64,000 nucleotides of DNA from Halodesulfurarchaeum sp. HSR-GB (GCF_031432215.1 NZ_JAVKGN010000003.1:40879-104878), one strand, 5' to 3'; positions 8,169-16,469 are shown, counted from the first letter of the stretch. The notes: generated from the letters alone by a model not told the origin. A program made the numbers and translations.

Positions 8169-8764
8169 GCGTCGTTAGCTGTGTCGCCGTCGTCGACGTC
8201 CAGTTCGTCGAGTGACGCGCCCGAAGCCTCGATGTTGTGGTGCTCGTGGACGACGGGCCGGAGCGCCTGCAGGGTCATCTCCGCAGCTAGCGGGGAGATA
8301 TCGAGATCCTCGGCCATCAGCCAGTGGGTCACCTCGCCGCGTTCGCGGGCGACGGCGTAGGTGAGTGCTGTTGCGAGGCCGGCGACGCCGTGGCGGTCGA
8401 TGTAGGTGTCGATATCGCCGTTGGTTTCGCGACGGCCGACCGCGTCGATCAGCACCGGCGTGATCGTGTACTCCCGGTCGCCCGCGGTCGTCGTCACGGT
8501 CAGGTCGATCTCGCGAGCGGCGTACCGCCGAGGCTGCTCGTCCTGCGTGACCTCGACGACGCCGGTGTCAACGAGTCGGTTGGCGTAGCTGTAGGCCGTC
8601 CCCTGGGCGAGCTCGAGTTCGTCCATCACATCCTGGACGGTCGCCTCGTCCTCTCGAGCGAGATACGCGTACAGCTGGGCCAGCTGCGGCTCCTCGAGGA
8701 GGTCCGCGACCGAGAGGAAGTCCCGGACGATGTCGCCGTTGGCGCGGTTTGAGGTGCGTGACAC
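8165..8764 (-). CDS. Winged-helix regulator (DUF7437-like)
   Basis: This 199-residue cytoplasmic protein has an N-terminal winged helix-turn-helix (ATVQDVMDELELAQGTAYSYANRLVDTG) and a C-terminal acidic domain common next to PIN genes on haloarchaeal plasmids. The start is GTG at 8764 (SRTSNRANGD). Longer versions reach back over the promoter and are unlikely. A near-palindrome at 8784-8802 lies just upstream and is a good candidate autoregulatory operator. It is translationally coupled to the truncated PIN gene, so it may have been the antitoxin of that pair. The DUF number is from memory. Confidence 0.5.
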   Translation of the reverse strand: MSRTSNRANGDIVRDFLSVADLLEEPQLAQLYAYLAREDEATVQDVMDELELAQGTAYSYANRLVDTGVVEVTQDEQPRRYAAREIDLTVTTTAGDREYTITPVLIDAVGRRETNGDIDTYIDRHGVAGLATALTYAVARERGEVTHWLMAEDLDISPLAAEMTLQALRPVVHEHHNIEASGASLDELDVDDGDTANDA

Positions 8765-8783
8765 GGGTCGTTCTTGATTACAG

Positions 8784-8802
8784 TTTACAGAAAAACAGTA
8801 AA
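8784..8802. promoter_or_regulatory. Near-palindromic operator/promoter of the winged-helix gene
   Basis: TTTACAGAAAAACAGTAAA is a 19-bp inverted repeat (TTTAC/GTAAA arms) centred about 29 bp upstream of the GTG start at 8764. It is AT-rich and overlaps the expected TATA position, so a bound regulator would block initiation. Confidence 0.5.
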
Positions 8803-8813
8803 GAGTGTTTGGG

Positions 8814-9152
8814 TCACTCTGCCGGCGTCGCGACGAGATGCTCCTTGAGGTCGCGCGTCCAGTACGTCGCGAGCCCGCCTGGGCTACAGTGCTCGCACAG
8901 TTGCAACGGGCCTTCGAGATGTCCGAGTTCAACGCGGAACCGCGTCAGCGCCGCGAGCGCGTCGACGACGAGCCCACACCCGTCGCAGGCGAAGTGATCA
9001 CGCTCGTCGGGATCCGGCTCCACCTGGATGGCACAGTCGACACAGACCGGATGGGTGACCCGCTCGTCCTGTCCCCAGGTATGTGCCTCGCCAGTCTCGG
9101 CGCCTGGAGGTGCATCGCAGAAGGCACAGCCGGTAAGCGTCTGCTGCATCAC
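8814..9152 (-). CDS. Zinc-binding small protein with four CxxC pairs (DUF7558-like)
   Basis: A 112-residue protein with four knuckles: CAFC, CVDC, CDGC and CEHC. Eight cysteines could hold two zinc ions in treble-clef or ribbon folds. It has no membrane segment. Its start overlaps the stop of the gene at 9149-9439 (ATGA), so the two are co-translated. Proteins of this type sit near RPA, PIN and winged-helix genes on haloarchaeal plasmids. A role in nucleic-acid binding is plausible but unproven. Confidence 0.5.
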   Translation of the reverse strand: MMQQTLTGCAFCDAPPGAETGEAHTWGQDERVTHPVCVDCAIQVEPDPDERDHFACDGCGLVVDALAALTRFRVELGHLEGPLQLCEHCSPGGLATYWTRDLKEHLVATPAE

Positions 9153-9439
9153 TCGCCCTCCTTGTCGGCGTCGCGGCCGGCCGTCCAGCCCTGGTGGAAG
9201 ACGGCTAGCTGCGTGGATGAATCGAACGCGTTACCGCTCGGCTCGTGGACCAGAACTTGGTCCTCGGGAACGAGTGTGACGACGTCCGCGTCGACGAGTT
9301 CGCTGACCAGGTTCTGGGCCGTCGCGTCGTCGACGTCCGCCGTGTCGACGCCGGCGATGTCGCGGTCCTGGGCGAGAAGTTCGGCCTCGAACTGTTCGTA
9401 GTCGGCACTTGTGTCGTCGCGAGGATTGGGATCAGACAT
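9149..9439 (-). CDS. Small acidic hypothetical protein (96 aa)
   Basis: It starts at the ATG at 9439 (MSDPNPRDDTSADYEQFEAEL). An upstream GTG at 9457 in the same frame is less likely. The protein is very acidic, with a helix-rich middle (DDATAQNLVSELVDADVVTLV) and no cysteines or membrane segments. It is first in a two-gene unit with the CxxC protein, overlapping by 4 bp. I do not recognise the function. Confidence 0.5.
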   Translation of the reverse strand: MSDPNPRDDTSADYEQFEAELLAQDRDIAGVDTADVDDATAQNLVSELVDADVVTLVPEDQVLVHEPSGNAFDSSTQLAVFHQGWTAGRDADKEGE

Positions 9440-9512
9440 GGTGATCACGCCGCGCACGCTGTCGCGCGCTGCACGCCTCGCGGCGCCGACAAACAGGCCA
9501 GGTCGGACAGCG

Positions 9513-10037
9513 TCAGTCCGGTCGCGGGTCGCGATAGCCGATAACGGCGACGTCGTCGATGAACAGGACGCCCTTCATGAAGTCGAGTTTCGTCAGACTG
9601 TGCTGGTACAGGTTATGTTGTCCGAGATAGTTCAGCGGCACGATCAGGCAGCCGAACTCGATCTTCGGCCGGCCGTCCTTCTTGGTGCGATGCCCTTTCT
9701 GGAACTTGAGCAGGTCGTCGCTGACGTTTTTCCGATCGCTCTTCTCGACCTCGATGCCGATGCGGGCGTCGGCGTCGTAGAGGTCGACGCTGTAGTTGAA
9801 GCCCAGATGCGACCAGAGCTTGCAGTTCGGGTTGTAGCCGCCGGTGGCGTCCCCTTCGTACCCGTACTGGGGGGGGGGGAGGCCGTCGGCGATCGCGGCA
9901 TCGAACGCGCCGATTTCGCTGTGTTTCGTCGAGCCGTCGAAGACGCTCGCCGGGACGGCATCGACGGCCGACCGAATCGACACAAGTGCTTCGTCCGGGA
10001 ACGCCTCGGACGAGGTCTGGGTGCGGCGCTCGCTCAA
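9513..10037 (-). CDS. Putative PD-(D/E)xK-like nuclease with an 11-C homopolymer
   Basis: The 174-residue protein contains DLYDADARIGIEVEKSDRK, a D...ExEK arrangement like restriction-endonuclease-fold nucleases, followed by beta-strand segments (KIEFGCLIVPLN and GVLFIDDVAVIGYRD). The assignment is by motif only. The frame starts at a TTG (10037) straight after an in-frame TGA, so the real N-terminus may be lost or may start at an internal GTG. A run of 11 G on the plus strand (9869-9879, Pro codons in the gene) could slip and switch the gene off. An inverted repeat at 10197-10238 lies upstream. Confidence 0.5.
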   Translation of the reverse strand: MSERRTQTSSEAFPDEALVSIRSAVDAVPASVFDGSTKHSEIGAFDAAIADGLPPPQYGYEGDATGGYNPNCKLWSHLGFNYSVDLYDADARIGIEVEKSDRKNVSDDLLKFQKGHRTKKDGRPKIEFGCLIVPLNYLGQHNLYQHSLTKLDFMKGVLFIDDVAVIGYRDPRPD

Positions 10038-10196
10038 TCAGGTGACCTGCTCGACGACGACCATACTGGCCTTCGACGACCAGCGGCCCGATAAAACCCG
10101 TCGCGACGAACGTTCGGGCCGACCGGCCGCCAGGTTACGCTACCTTGAGGGACTGGGCGACGGGTGGGGTCGGGGGAGTGTATCCAGCCCTCAGCG

Positions 10197-10238
10197 TTAA
10201 CCAACACTGTGCCGGAGTCAGACCGGGATGTTGGTTAA
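10197..10238. repeat. TTAACCAACA / TGTTGGTTAA inverted repeat, copy 1
   Basis: Perfect 10-bp arms at 10197-10206 and 10229-10238 are separated by 22 bp. The same arms recur at 11267-11307 and 13408-13445. It lies between the nuclease-like gene and the gene at 10248. Unlike copies 2 and 3 it has no CCCCTCCA-type block beside it. Confidence 0.5.
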
Positions 10239-10247
10239 GATTAACCG

Positions 10248-10688
10248 CTATGGAGCCTGGAGTTCTCGAACTGGCTTCACCGCGAACGTGTCTGGCTCGC
10301 TAGCTGCCGCCTCACGTGGGTGCTCCGTCATCGGGGATGCTGACTGCGTGAGCTGGGTGATGAGCTCGTCTCGAACAGTCCGTCGAGGGACGGTGGTCTC
10401 GTGCCAGCCCAGCCGGTCGTCGAAGTGGCGCTTCTGGAACTGCTCGCCGACGTCGTCGACGGCGACGTACTGGGTGCGCGTCGACCGCCCGACCTGCCGT
10501 GAGACGAAGACGGCACCCACGGCCTCGTGCGTCAACTCGACGAGAGCACACTCCACGAGCGCGACGACCGACGCGTGATCCCGGTCGGTCGGCACTGTCA
10601 CCTCGATATCCGCCCACGGAGCCTCACCGTCGGGATTGGTTCCTGCTTGATCCGCTGACCGTTTCTCGCTGATTCGTTCCGAAGCCAT
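10248..10688 (-). CDS. Hypothetical protein (146 aa)
   Basis: A soluble, moderately acidic protein starting at the ATG at 10688. The middle looks like an alpha/beta domain (ADIEVTVPTDRDHASVVALVECALVEL) followed by SRQVGRSTRTQYVAVDDVG. There are no metal or catalytic motifs I can name. Palindromes lie directly upstream of the start codon (10698-10716 and 10722-10735). The function is unknown. Confidence 0.5.
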   Translation of the reverse strand: MASERISEKRSADQAGTNPDGEAPWADIEVTVPTDRDHASVVALVECALVELTHEAVGAVFVSRQVGRSTRTQYVAVDDVGEQFQKRHFDDRLGWHETTVPRRTVRDELITQLTQSASPMTEHPREAAASEPDTFAVKPVRELQAP

Positions 10689-10697
10689 CGTCTATCG

Positions 10698-10716
10698 GGG
10701 GCACATGATGTGCCCC
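10698..10716. promoter_or_regulatory. Perfect palindrome upstream of the 146-aa gene
   Basis: GGGGCACATGATGTGCCCC has 9-bp arms around one base and begins 9 bp before the start codon at 10688. A second hairpin (CCCCC TCGC GGGGG) follows it. It could be an operator or a structured 5' leader. A comparable CCCCTCA/TGAGGGG hairpin stands upstream of the TFB fragment at 18762-18780. Confidence 0.5.
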
Positions 10717-10735
10717 GCCACCCCCTCGCGGGGGC

Positions 10736-11266
10736 GACAGACACCACCGAAATGCATCTGTTCACTCTATCCACTAAATCTGATATATCTCTGAATCCAA
10801 TATCCCTGTGATGGCCCTCGGCCTGAGAGAGCCGGCGGCCTTCGCACATTGCATATCGCCTCTTTCTTTGGACGAAAACCGCGATATGCAAGGCAAAATA
10901 ACGCGCTCAAATCGCAGAAGAACCTCGTCGGGCCAATTTGAGACGGTAGAAAATACCTCGACGAGCTGCCGACTCACCACTATTTCGCTAAAATTGCTCG
11001 ACCACGGGGTAAGCGGGGTAAATTCGGGAAGTACTGATGAGAGATACGAATAGCCCTGTGTCAAGAACGCCTTGCTGGATGGCTGCGCTCTCCCGTGAGA
11101 TGCCGAAAGAGACCCCCGATTCCCGCGAATTCGGGACGCTAAACCCACTCAAAATTGCCCGACGGGGTTTCAGTACAAGGTAGACAGTACTACAACCCAT
11201 CATCTCGATATACTGAGGGGACGGCTTGTTCACAGTCCGAACTCGACAGTGGACAAGTACGGGCTG
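10736..11266. other. AT-richer intergenic region without a supported gene
   Basis: About 530 bp with no frame that looks like haloarchaeal protein. The longest frames are serine/arginine-rich. It contains a loose inverted pair, CCTCGTCGGGCCAATTTGAG at 10922-10941 against CTCAAAATTGCCCGACGGGG at 11149-11168, which may be the remains of a small inserted element. Nothing else is evident. Confidence 0.5.
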
Positions 11267-11346
11267 TTAACCAACAATCCGAATCAGGAACAGAGTTTGT
11301 TGGTTAATATTCTGCCCCCTCCACTGTTTCCGGAGCTATTGCTGTC
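11267..11346 (+). repeat. TTAACCAACA inverted repeat with ORB-like block, copy 2
   Basis: The arms are 11267-11276 and 11298-11307 with a 21-bp spacer. Eight bases on comes CCCCTCCA, two bases, GTTTCCGGAGCT (11316-11337), then GCTGTC. The same composite occurs at 13408-13486. The C-run next to a GTTTCC/GGA dyad recalls haloarchaeal origin recognition boxes, but no orc1/cdc6 gene is in the window. It lies 50 bp upstream of the lipoprotein start. Confidence 0.5.
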
Positions 11347-11396
11347 TTCGTCTGTCCGACACAAGGCTTTTCGAGCGTCTCCGTGGAATCACGATT

Positions 11397-12353
11397 ATGC
11401 GCCGCCGTGCCCTCCTCGCGACCGCCGCTACGTCCCTCCCCGCAGTAGTCGCTGGCTGCACCAGTCCCGGTGGGTTGGGTGGAAGCAACGCCGCTGCAGA
11501 AGCCCCTACAGCACGCCTCGAACTGACGACGATTGCCGACGCAAAACTCCCGACGAAGGTCCTCTATACAGTCCGCCCTGCTGAAGGCAACGACGAAACG
11601 GCACAACTGTTCGATCGGATTCTCGACGGTGGCACGACAACGAAGGCCACACGGCCGCCACTGCCCGAACAACAACATATCGCCTACCAAGACGGCGTCT
11701 ACGAGCTGGCATACGAAGTGATCGAGAAAACGCCGGCCACCAGGTACTCCGTGAAGGTGGATATCGTCACCGGCTCGGTGACCGAGGCAGAGGCTATCCA
11801 GTTCGCTGACCTCCCCGAAGTTGATCAAGAGGAATTTGCCGCGCACGGACTCGCTGATGGTGACCCGGTCGGGATCGGGACGACGTTCCTCTATACGGAT
11901 GCCGAACGCGAGCAATCCGTCCTCATCCCCAAGTCGGAGTACTCGTATATCATCTGGGACGATGGGACTGAAGCCGAATGGGTCGTCGACGACGCGTATG
12001 ACACGACGCTGAACACCTATCGCTACACGGCTGACCAGGTGGCACCGGCCGCCGAGTACGGCCAACAGATGCGCGAGCGGTTTACGTTCGAACTTACGGA
12101 TCTTCCAGACGCCCAACGAGAGATCGTCAAGACGGCGATCACGGACGGACCGTACGTTGTCGGGCCCGATGAGACGTCGTCTGATGCACTTGTGGCGCTC
12201 GCAACCAGGTTTCGTGGACACGAACAGGCCCACGGGCTCAACGAAGACGGTAAAGGTGACCTGAGCGGCACGTATCTGGTTCGGTACCAAGACGACGTGT
12301 ATTGGACAACGCTCGTCGTCCAACGGGATACCCTCACGACGACGGAGGGGTGA
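11397..12353 (+). CDS. Haloarchaeal lipoprotein, unknown function
   Basis: The 318-residue protein begins MRRRALLATAATSLPAVVAGC, a twin-arginine-like signal followed by a lipobox (VVAGC). It should be exported and lipid-anchored at Cys21 on the outer face of the membrane. The mature part is acidic and beta-rich with no known catalytic motif. A conserved-looking segment (DEEFAAHGL, then GTTFLYTDAEREQSVLIPKSEYSYI) suggests an extracellular recognition or scaffold role. It lies directly downstream of the composite repeat at 11267, which may control it. The function is unknown. Confidence 0.5.
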   Translation: MRRRALLATAATSLPAVVAGCTSPGGLGGSNAAAEAPTARLELTTIADAKLPTKVLYTVRPAEGNDETAQLFDRILDGGTTTKATRPPLPEQQHIAYQDGVYELAYEVIEKTPATRYSVKVDIVTGSVTEAEAIQFADLPEVDQEEFAAHGLADGDPVGIGTTFLYTDAEREQSVLIPKSEYSYIIWDDGTEAEWVVDDAYDTTLNTYRYTADQVAPAAEYGQQMRERFTFELTDLPDAQREIVKTAITDGPYVVGPDETSSDALVALATRFRGHEQAHGLNEDGKGDLSGTYLVRYQDDVYWTTLVVQRDTLTTTEG

Positions 12354-12408
12354 ACGGGTAAGCCGTGATGACTCACGAGAATCTGTCGACCCAAATCTAG
12401 CGTTGATA

Positions 12409-13314
12409 CTATCTATGCTGCTGGAGGACCTGGAGTGCGGTACTGAGCCGGGCGATGTACTCGTCGGGCGGGAACCGCCACCAGACTTGCCCACTCATAT
12501 GCGCTAAGGGAAGCACGTAGGTATCGACGGGATCGCTGATCCGATGCAGCGTTCCGTGAATGTCCATCACACTAGCTGGATCAGCATCCGTCTCTACAAC
12601 GGGCTCCGGTGACGTGTGCCGGCGAAGTGCCGGCCACGCGTTGCCGCCAAAGGAGAACACCACCTCCGGATCGAGCGCTTGGAGTTCTCGCTCGAGCAGC
12701 GCGTGATACGATACACGTTCCTCCCTCGTTCCAAACCCGTCGACACGGTATTTCACTACATCACCGAGGTAGAAGTCGTGGTAGAACTGCCCAGAGGCGA
12801 CGTACTGGTGCCAGCCATTGGGGAGCGAGATGAGATCGTGGTTCGCAAGCGTCTCGAAGAATCGTTCGGTGAAATCGGCGTTGCGGCCAGTCAACCAGCT
12901 CTGTCCGAACGCCCGGTAGACACCAATCTGATCGCGGGCAGCACAGTCGCCTGCAAGCGGATTGTGGGGCCGCAGTTCCGAGAGGTGTCGCTCGTGGAGG
13001 TTCCCCGGATCTTGTACCAGCAACACGTAATCCGGATCGTCAGTTTCCCAGTCGTAGTAGAACGTGTACGAGAGACGCCTGCAAACCTCTGCTTGAACGG
13101 GGAAGCCTGCCTGTGACAGAACCGACTCGATATCGTCGATGGCTGACTCCTGTAACGCTTGTAACTCGCGCTGCGATGGTTGGTCAATCAGAGAAAGAAG
13201 ATCGCGAGCCGTCGTCTCGTCCATTCGTGGGTAAGCAATCTCGTGCCCCCCAATTGAGACTTTGGGCGTGAGCGATACAAAATACGACGGCGACAAGCGG
13301 TCGGAAGCTGTCAC
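12409..13314 (-). CDS. Uracil-DNA-glycosylase-superfamily-like protein
   Basis: The 301-residue protein has an N-terminal helical extension and a region resembling the UDG fold: VLLVQDPGN (like motif 1, GQDPY/G), a central FSFGGNAWPAL strand-turn, and VLPLAHMSGQVWW near the C-terminus where UDGs carry H-P-S. The motif 3 serine and the preceding histidine are present in altered form (AHMSG). It may excise uracil or a related lesion, or it may be a catalytically diverged member. The start at 13314 is uncertain; a later Met at residue 31 would remove the first segment. It is convergent with the lipoprotein gene. Confidence 0.5.
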   Translation of the reverse strand: MTASDRLSPSYFVSLTPKVSIGGHEIAYPRMDETTARDLLSLIDQPSQRELQALQESAIDDIESVLSQAGFPVQAEVCRRLSYTFYYDWETDDPDYVLLVQDPGNLHERHLSELRPHNPLAGDCAARDQIGVYRAFGQSWLTGRNADFTERFFETLANHDLISLPNGWHQYVASGQFYHDFYLGDVVKYRVDGFGTREERVSYHALLERELQALDPEVVFSFGGNAWPALRRHTSPEPVVETDADPASVMDIHGTLHRISDPVDTYVLPLAHMSGQVWWRFPPDEYIARLSTALQVLQQHR

Positions 13315-13407
13315 GACCCACAGCTCACTGAATTCTAAGAGAAATGGCTATAGGAAATTCTATAGATATTATTATAGCAATTGCGAGAGTAGATTGCATC
13401 GCGACGA

Positions 13408-13486
13408 TAACCAACAGAACGGGTCGAATCGGGTGTGTTGGTTAATCGGAGGAAGCCCCTCCATCGTTTCCGGAGCTTTGGCTGTC
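13408..13486 (+). repeat. TTAACCAACA inverted repeat with ORB-like block, copy 3
   Basis: Arms TAACCAACA (13408-13416) and TGTTGGTTAA (13436-13445) have a 19-bp spacer. Ten bases on follow CCCCTCCA, two bases, GTTTCCGGAGCT (13456-13477) and GCTGTC, in the same order and orientation as copy 2. The downstream gene starts at 13566. Confidence 0.5.
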
Positions 13487-13565
13487 CCCGATAATCCGAG
13501 ACCACCTCGATGACACTGGACAAAGACAACTCACAGGCTCGACCAAACCCGTGAAGGTGGCCTGA

Positions 13566-14105
13566 ATGAGCCTATTCTACCGGTATCTTTATTTAACAGA
13601 TGCGACTTCGTTGCAGTCCGACATGTATGGGGAACTCGGTCGAGGCGATTGGCGGAACGGGATTACCCAGCTCAATATCGTGGATGGCAGCACCGTCGAA
13701 CCAGTTCAAGACTATGCAAAAGCGGAAGTCGGCTACGAATTCCGGTCTAAATTCAAAGACGACACCCGAAACCCACCAGCTGTCCGATTCACACCGGCAG
13801 AACTCCGGGCAATGATTGAGCAAGTCAAATCTGAGGTTGACGATCCCTTTACTGCGCCGAATTTCGAACCGCTTCGTGGCTGGCTCGAGACACACGGTGA
13901 CGATGTTATCGCTGAGGTCGGTCACGAGGACAGTCTTCGCAAACAGTTCCGGATGAAATGGAATGACGACACTGGGACTCCGTATATCAAGGTTCAACGC
14001 CGTCGCCAGGACTGGAAGACTGGGGACGATTCTTGGCTGATCTCGTCACCAACACTCGGGCCGGGCGAGTTTGAGGGAGTCTTCGAGGACGTTGCCGTAC
14101 CATAA
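13566..14105 (+). CDS. Hypothetical protein (179 aa)
   Basis: A soluble, charged protein beginning MSLFYRYLYLTDATSL. It alternates beta-like segments (AVRFTPAELRAMIEQVKSEV; PYIKVQRRRQDW). It has no signal, membrane span or metal site. It lies downstream of composite repeat copy 3, parallel to how the lipoprotein lies behind copy 2, so both may answer to the same DNA-binding protein. The function is not recognised. Confidence 0.5.
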   Translation: MSLFYRYLYLTDATSLQSDMYGELGRGDWRNGITQLNIVDGSTVEPVQDYAKAEVGYEFRSKFKDDTRNPPAVRFTPAELRAMIEQVKSEVDDPFTAPNFEPLRGWLETHGDDVIAEVGHEDSLRKQFRMKWNDDTGTPYIKVQRRRQDWKTGDDSWLISSPTLGPGEFEGVFEDVAVP

Positions 14106-14150
14106 CAGCTCCAAAATCACCTATGTACAGTGTCGACGATGACGCCGCAT

Positions 14151-15377
14151 CTAACGGCCGAATCGTTGCCGCATTTGCCTGTGGAAGTCCTCGGAATACT
14201 TCTCCCAAGCTGCTTGGCCGAATTCTTCCGGTTCCACCTCTTCAGGATGCTCTCGTTCCTCACCGACAATCCAGCCGTGGTCGACGTAGAACTGTAGAAT
14301 ACGCGTAGAATCCTTTGTTGAGATTACCAGCACATCTGTGATATGTGTCGGAATTTCATCCACCACCTCGTCCGGATTCGGGAACGTCCCCCGGACAAAC
14401 GGAAGCTGCTCGTCTAGTTTCTCAACAGTAGATTTCGTCAACGGCTTGTTTGGCAAGCTATCGACTTTCCTGTGATTTGTGAAACAAACAGGACACTCCT
14501 CCTCATCTAAATAATCCAGGAGGTCGTGCTCAGCGTACTGACGCCGCATCTCTGCGAGCTGCGCTTCGAAGTAGTCCGACTCGAAAAATCGCTCCGGGTC
14601 CTCTAGAATACGGTCTTGTACCTTCTCACGTTCCGATTCAGACATCGATACCTGTCCGAATATCTCAGCCCGACCGTACAGGAAACTCCCCCATAGCTCA
14701 CCCAGTTCCTGCGGTTGCTCGATAATCCCCTCTCCGTCGATACGAGTCCCTGTGAATCCACCCGGATCCTGAGGGACAATCGTCGAGAAAAACAGGATTC
14801 TGGGGAATTTGAAATAGGCGTGGATTTGGTCGTCACCGTAGACACTAGTGCCGTCAAGGTTCCGCTGTATATACACCTCAAACCCCTCGGGTGCCCCCGG
14901 ATCTGACTTGACTAGGTCGATCTCGTCGGCAAAGAAGATGTGGTGCTGAGAGGGGTCCTCCGAGATCGGTTTCTCACCCAGCAAAATCGCTTCCCACGTC
15001 TCCAACCGCTCTTCGACGACCGCATTCTGAGGGTGATCTTCTTCGTGCCAGACAGCCATTTCGGAGACAAGAAGCCGCCAAGAGACAGATAGAACAAACT
15101 TGTACAACCACTCACCGTACTCGAACTCCTCCTTCTCGCCACGAATATGCGGGTAGAACACTTGAGAGGCGAATTTGGCCTCCCAGTCGGAGAAAACCTG
15201 TTCGCAATCTTCGCAGAGTAGCTTTTCGTGATGGTCTTGAATCCGAGTATTCGGATCAACCGCTTTTCTGAGAAAGGGGGTCGGACCAGACTTCTTCATC
15301 CACCGAATCACAAATCGAGGGATGATGTGGCTGTTCTGTAGCTCGCGTGTTTCTCCACAGAGCCTACACTCATCCAT
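14151..15377 (-). CDS. HNH-like / treble-clef protein (408 aa)
   Basis: The N-terminus reads MDECRLCGETRELQNSHIIPRF, a CxxC followed by S-H-I-I-P, and then LLCEDCEQ. This is the cysteine-histidine layout of HNH endonucleases with a zinc-stabilised treble clef. A third pair (CPVC) occurs around residue 300, and a long mixed alpha/beta body lies between. The frame is open upstream to 15779, but that part overlaps the divergent gene and is arginine-rich; the ATG at 15377 puts the zinc motif at the N-terminus. It could act as a nuclease in defence or maintenance. The second HNH histidine is not clear, so catalysis is unproven. Confidence 0.5.
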   Translation of the reverse strand: MDECRLCGETRELQNSHIIPRFVIRWMKKSGPTPFLRKAVDPNTRIQDHHEKLLCEDCEQVFSDWEAKFASQVFYPHIRGEKEEFEYGEWLYKFVLSVSWRLLVSEMAVWHEEDHPQNAVVEERLETWEAILLGEKPISEDPSQHHIFFADEIDLVKSDPGAPEGFEVYIQRNLDGTSVYGDDQIHAYFKFPRILFFSTIVPQDPGGFTGTRIDGEGIIEQPQELGELWGSFLYGRAEIFGQVSMSESEREKVQDRILEDPERFFESDYFEAQLAEMRRQYAEHDLLDYLDEEECPVCFTNHRKVDSLPNKPLTKSTVEKLDEQLPFVRGTFPNPDEVVDEIPTHITDVLVISTKDSTRILQFYVDHGWIVGEEREHPEEVEPEEFGQAAWEKYSEDFHRQMRQRFGR

Positions 15378-15503
15378 TGTATATCGAATTGCCTGGCATC
15401 GTACAATTTTCTGGTGGTAACTGGAGTTCGCTATGTGAGTCGCGCTGGAACGGAGTTTCAAGGCCACGGCACCATTAGAACAACATAATCGAGGATACGA
15501 CCA

Positions 15504-16469
15504 ATGGTACGCGCACCACCTGAAACACAAACGCAAGCTGACGACGTCTTCGAGGACTGGTCCCCGCCGGCGCTCGATATTCTCTGGGCGATCGCGCAGT
15601 GGTACAACGGCGCCGTTCTGGAGCGAGACGACCAACGGTATCACATCGGGTGGCACCGTCCGCCAGATCTCCAGACGCTCCTCGGCTGTTCCGACACAGA
15701 GTGGGAGCAACGATACGAAGATGTATTCACCGACCTCCAGTCCCCCGCGACGTCGCCGACGCTCGTCGACGACCGGCACAGCGGCCAGAGCGAGGAGTCA
15801 CAGCCGTGGCTCACGGAGCAGTACATCCTCCGACGCAAGGTTCGGTGGACACCGACCCGGAGCGCCCGAACCGCGATGGACACGCTCTTTGCCGGGCTGT
15901 TCGACGACGACCTCCCGCAGCACCAGCACGAGCCCGACATCGGCCTCGTCGGCGACTGGGACGAGTCGCTTTTCCACCGCACCGGCGTCGCCGTCGTGGC
16001 CGCGGTCTGGCGCCAGCAGGGACGCTCAGTCGAGCTGTATCCTGGCGAACAGGGGCAGGCCCAACCGGACATTCGGAGTACAGCACTCGACGGTACCACC
16101 TGGGAAGCCGAAGTGCTGACTGACCACCACGACCGAACGATGCCCCGTTCGAAGTTCGCGACCTTCGCCGAACGGCCGGAGCGACAGCACCTCTGGATCT
16201 TCGAGAACAGACAAACGGCCTTCGAGACGCTGAACCGGCTCCACGAGGCCAGCGACGTCGACTGCCGGATCGCGAACGCGCCGTTCGATACGCCAGAAAA
16301 CTACAGCATCCAAGTCGGCAACCGCTACCTCGACCAGAGCCACACCGACGCCGACTACCACTGTCCCGGCATCGACCGGATCGACACGATCACCGGCTGG
16401 TACGGCCGCCACTACGACGCCGCCGCTCGCACCCGCCTCGCGACACCACCAGCCACCACCCACTCCTGA
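15504..16469 (+). CDS. Hypothetical protein with possible nuclease motif (321 aa)
   Basis: An acidic protein with an N-terminal helical, possibly DNA-binding half (PPALDILWAIAQWYNGAVLERD; RRKVRWTPTRSARTAMDTLF). The C-terminal half contains QPDIRSTALDGTTWEAEVLTDHH, a D...ExE pattern that could be a PD-(D/E)xK-like site lacking the usual lysine. It is divergently transcribed from the HNH-like gene across 126 bp. Its GC-rich shadow frames are long but lack haloarchaeal composition. The function is only a motif-level guess. Confidence 0.5.
   Translation: MVRAPPETQTQADDVFEDWSPPALDILWAIAQWYNGAVLERDDQRYHIGWHRPPDLQTLLGCSDTEWEQRYEDVFTDLQSPATSPTLVDDRHSGQSEESQPWLTEQYILRRKVRWTPTRSARTAMDTLFAGLFDDDLPQHQHEPDIGLVGDWDESLFHRTGVAVVAAVWRQQGRSVELYPGEQGQAQPDIRSTALDGTTWEAEVLTDHHDRTMPRSKFATFAERPERQHLWIFENRQTAFETLNRLHEASDVDCRIANAPFDTPENYSIQVGNRYLDQSHTDADYHCPGIDRIDTITGWYGRHYDAAARTRLATPPATTHS

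Noticed and set aside
10774..11148. Minus-strand frame of 124 codons in the gene-free gap
   Set aside because: Serine-rich, low in acidic residues, no haloarchaeal codon pattern, and it spans a loose inverted repeat.
11267..13486. Calling the composite repeats a replication origin
   Set aside because: No orc1/cdc6 or other initiator gene lies in the window, so the origin idea is kept only as a hypothesis.
14151..15779. A 542-residue version of the HNH-like protein
   Set aside because: The extra N-terminal part overlaps the divergent gene and is arginine-rich. The CxxC motif starts right at the ATG at 15377.
15599..16123. Plus-strand frame of 174 codons
   Set aside because: Lies within the 321-aa gene; its composition (long Arg/Pro runs) is typical of a GC-rich shadow frame.
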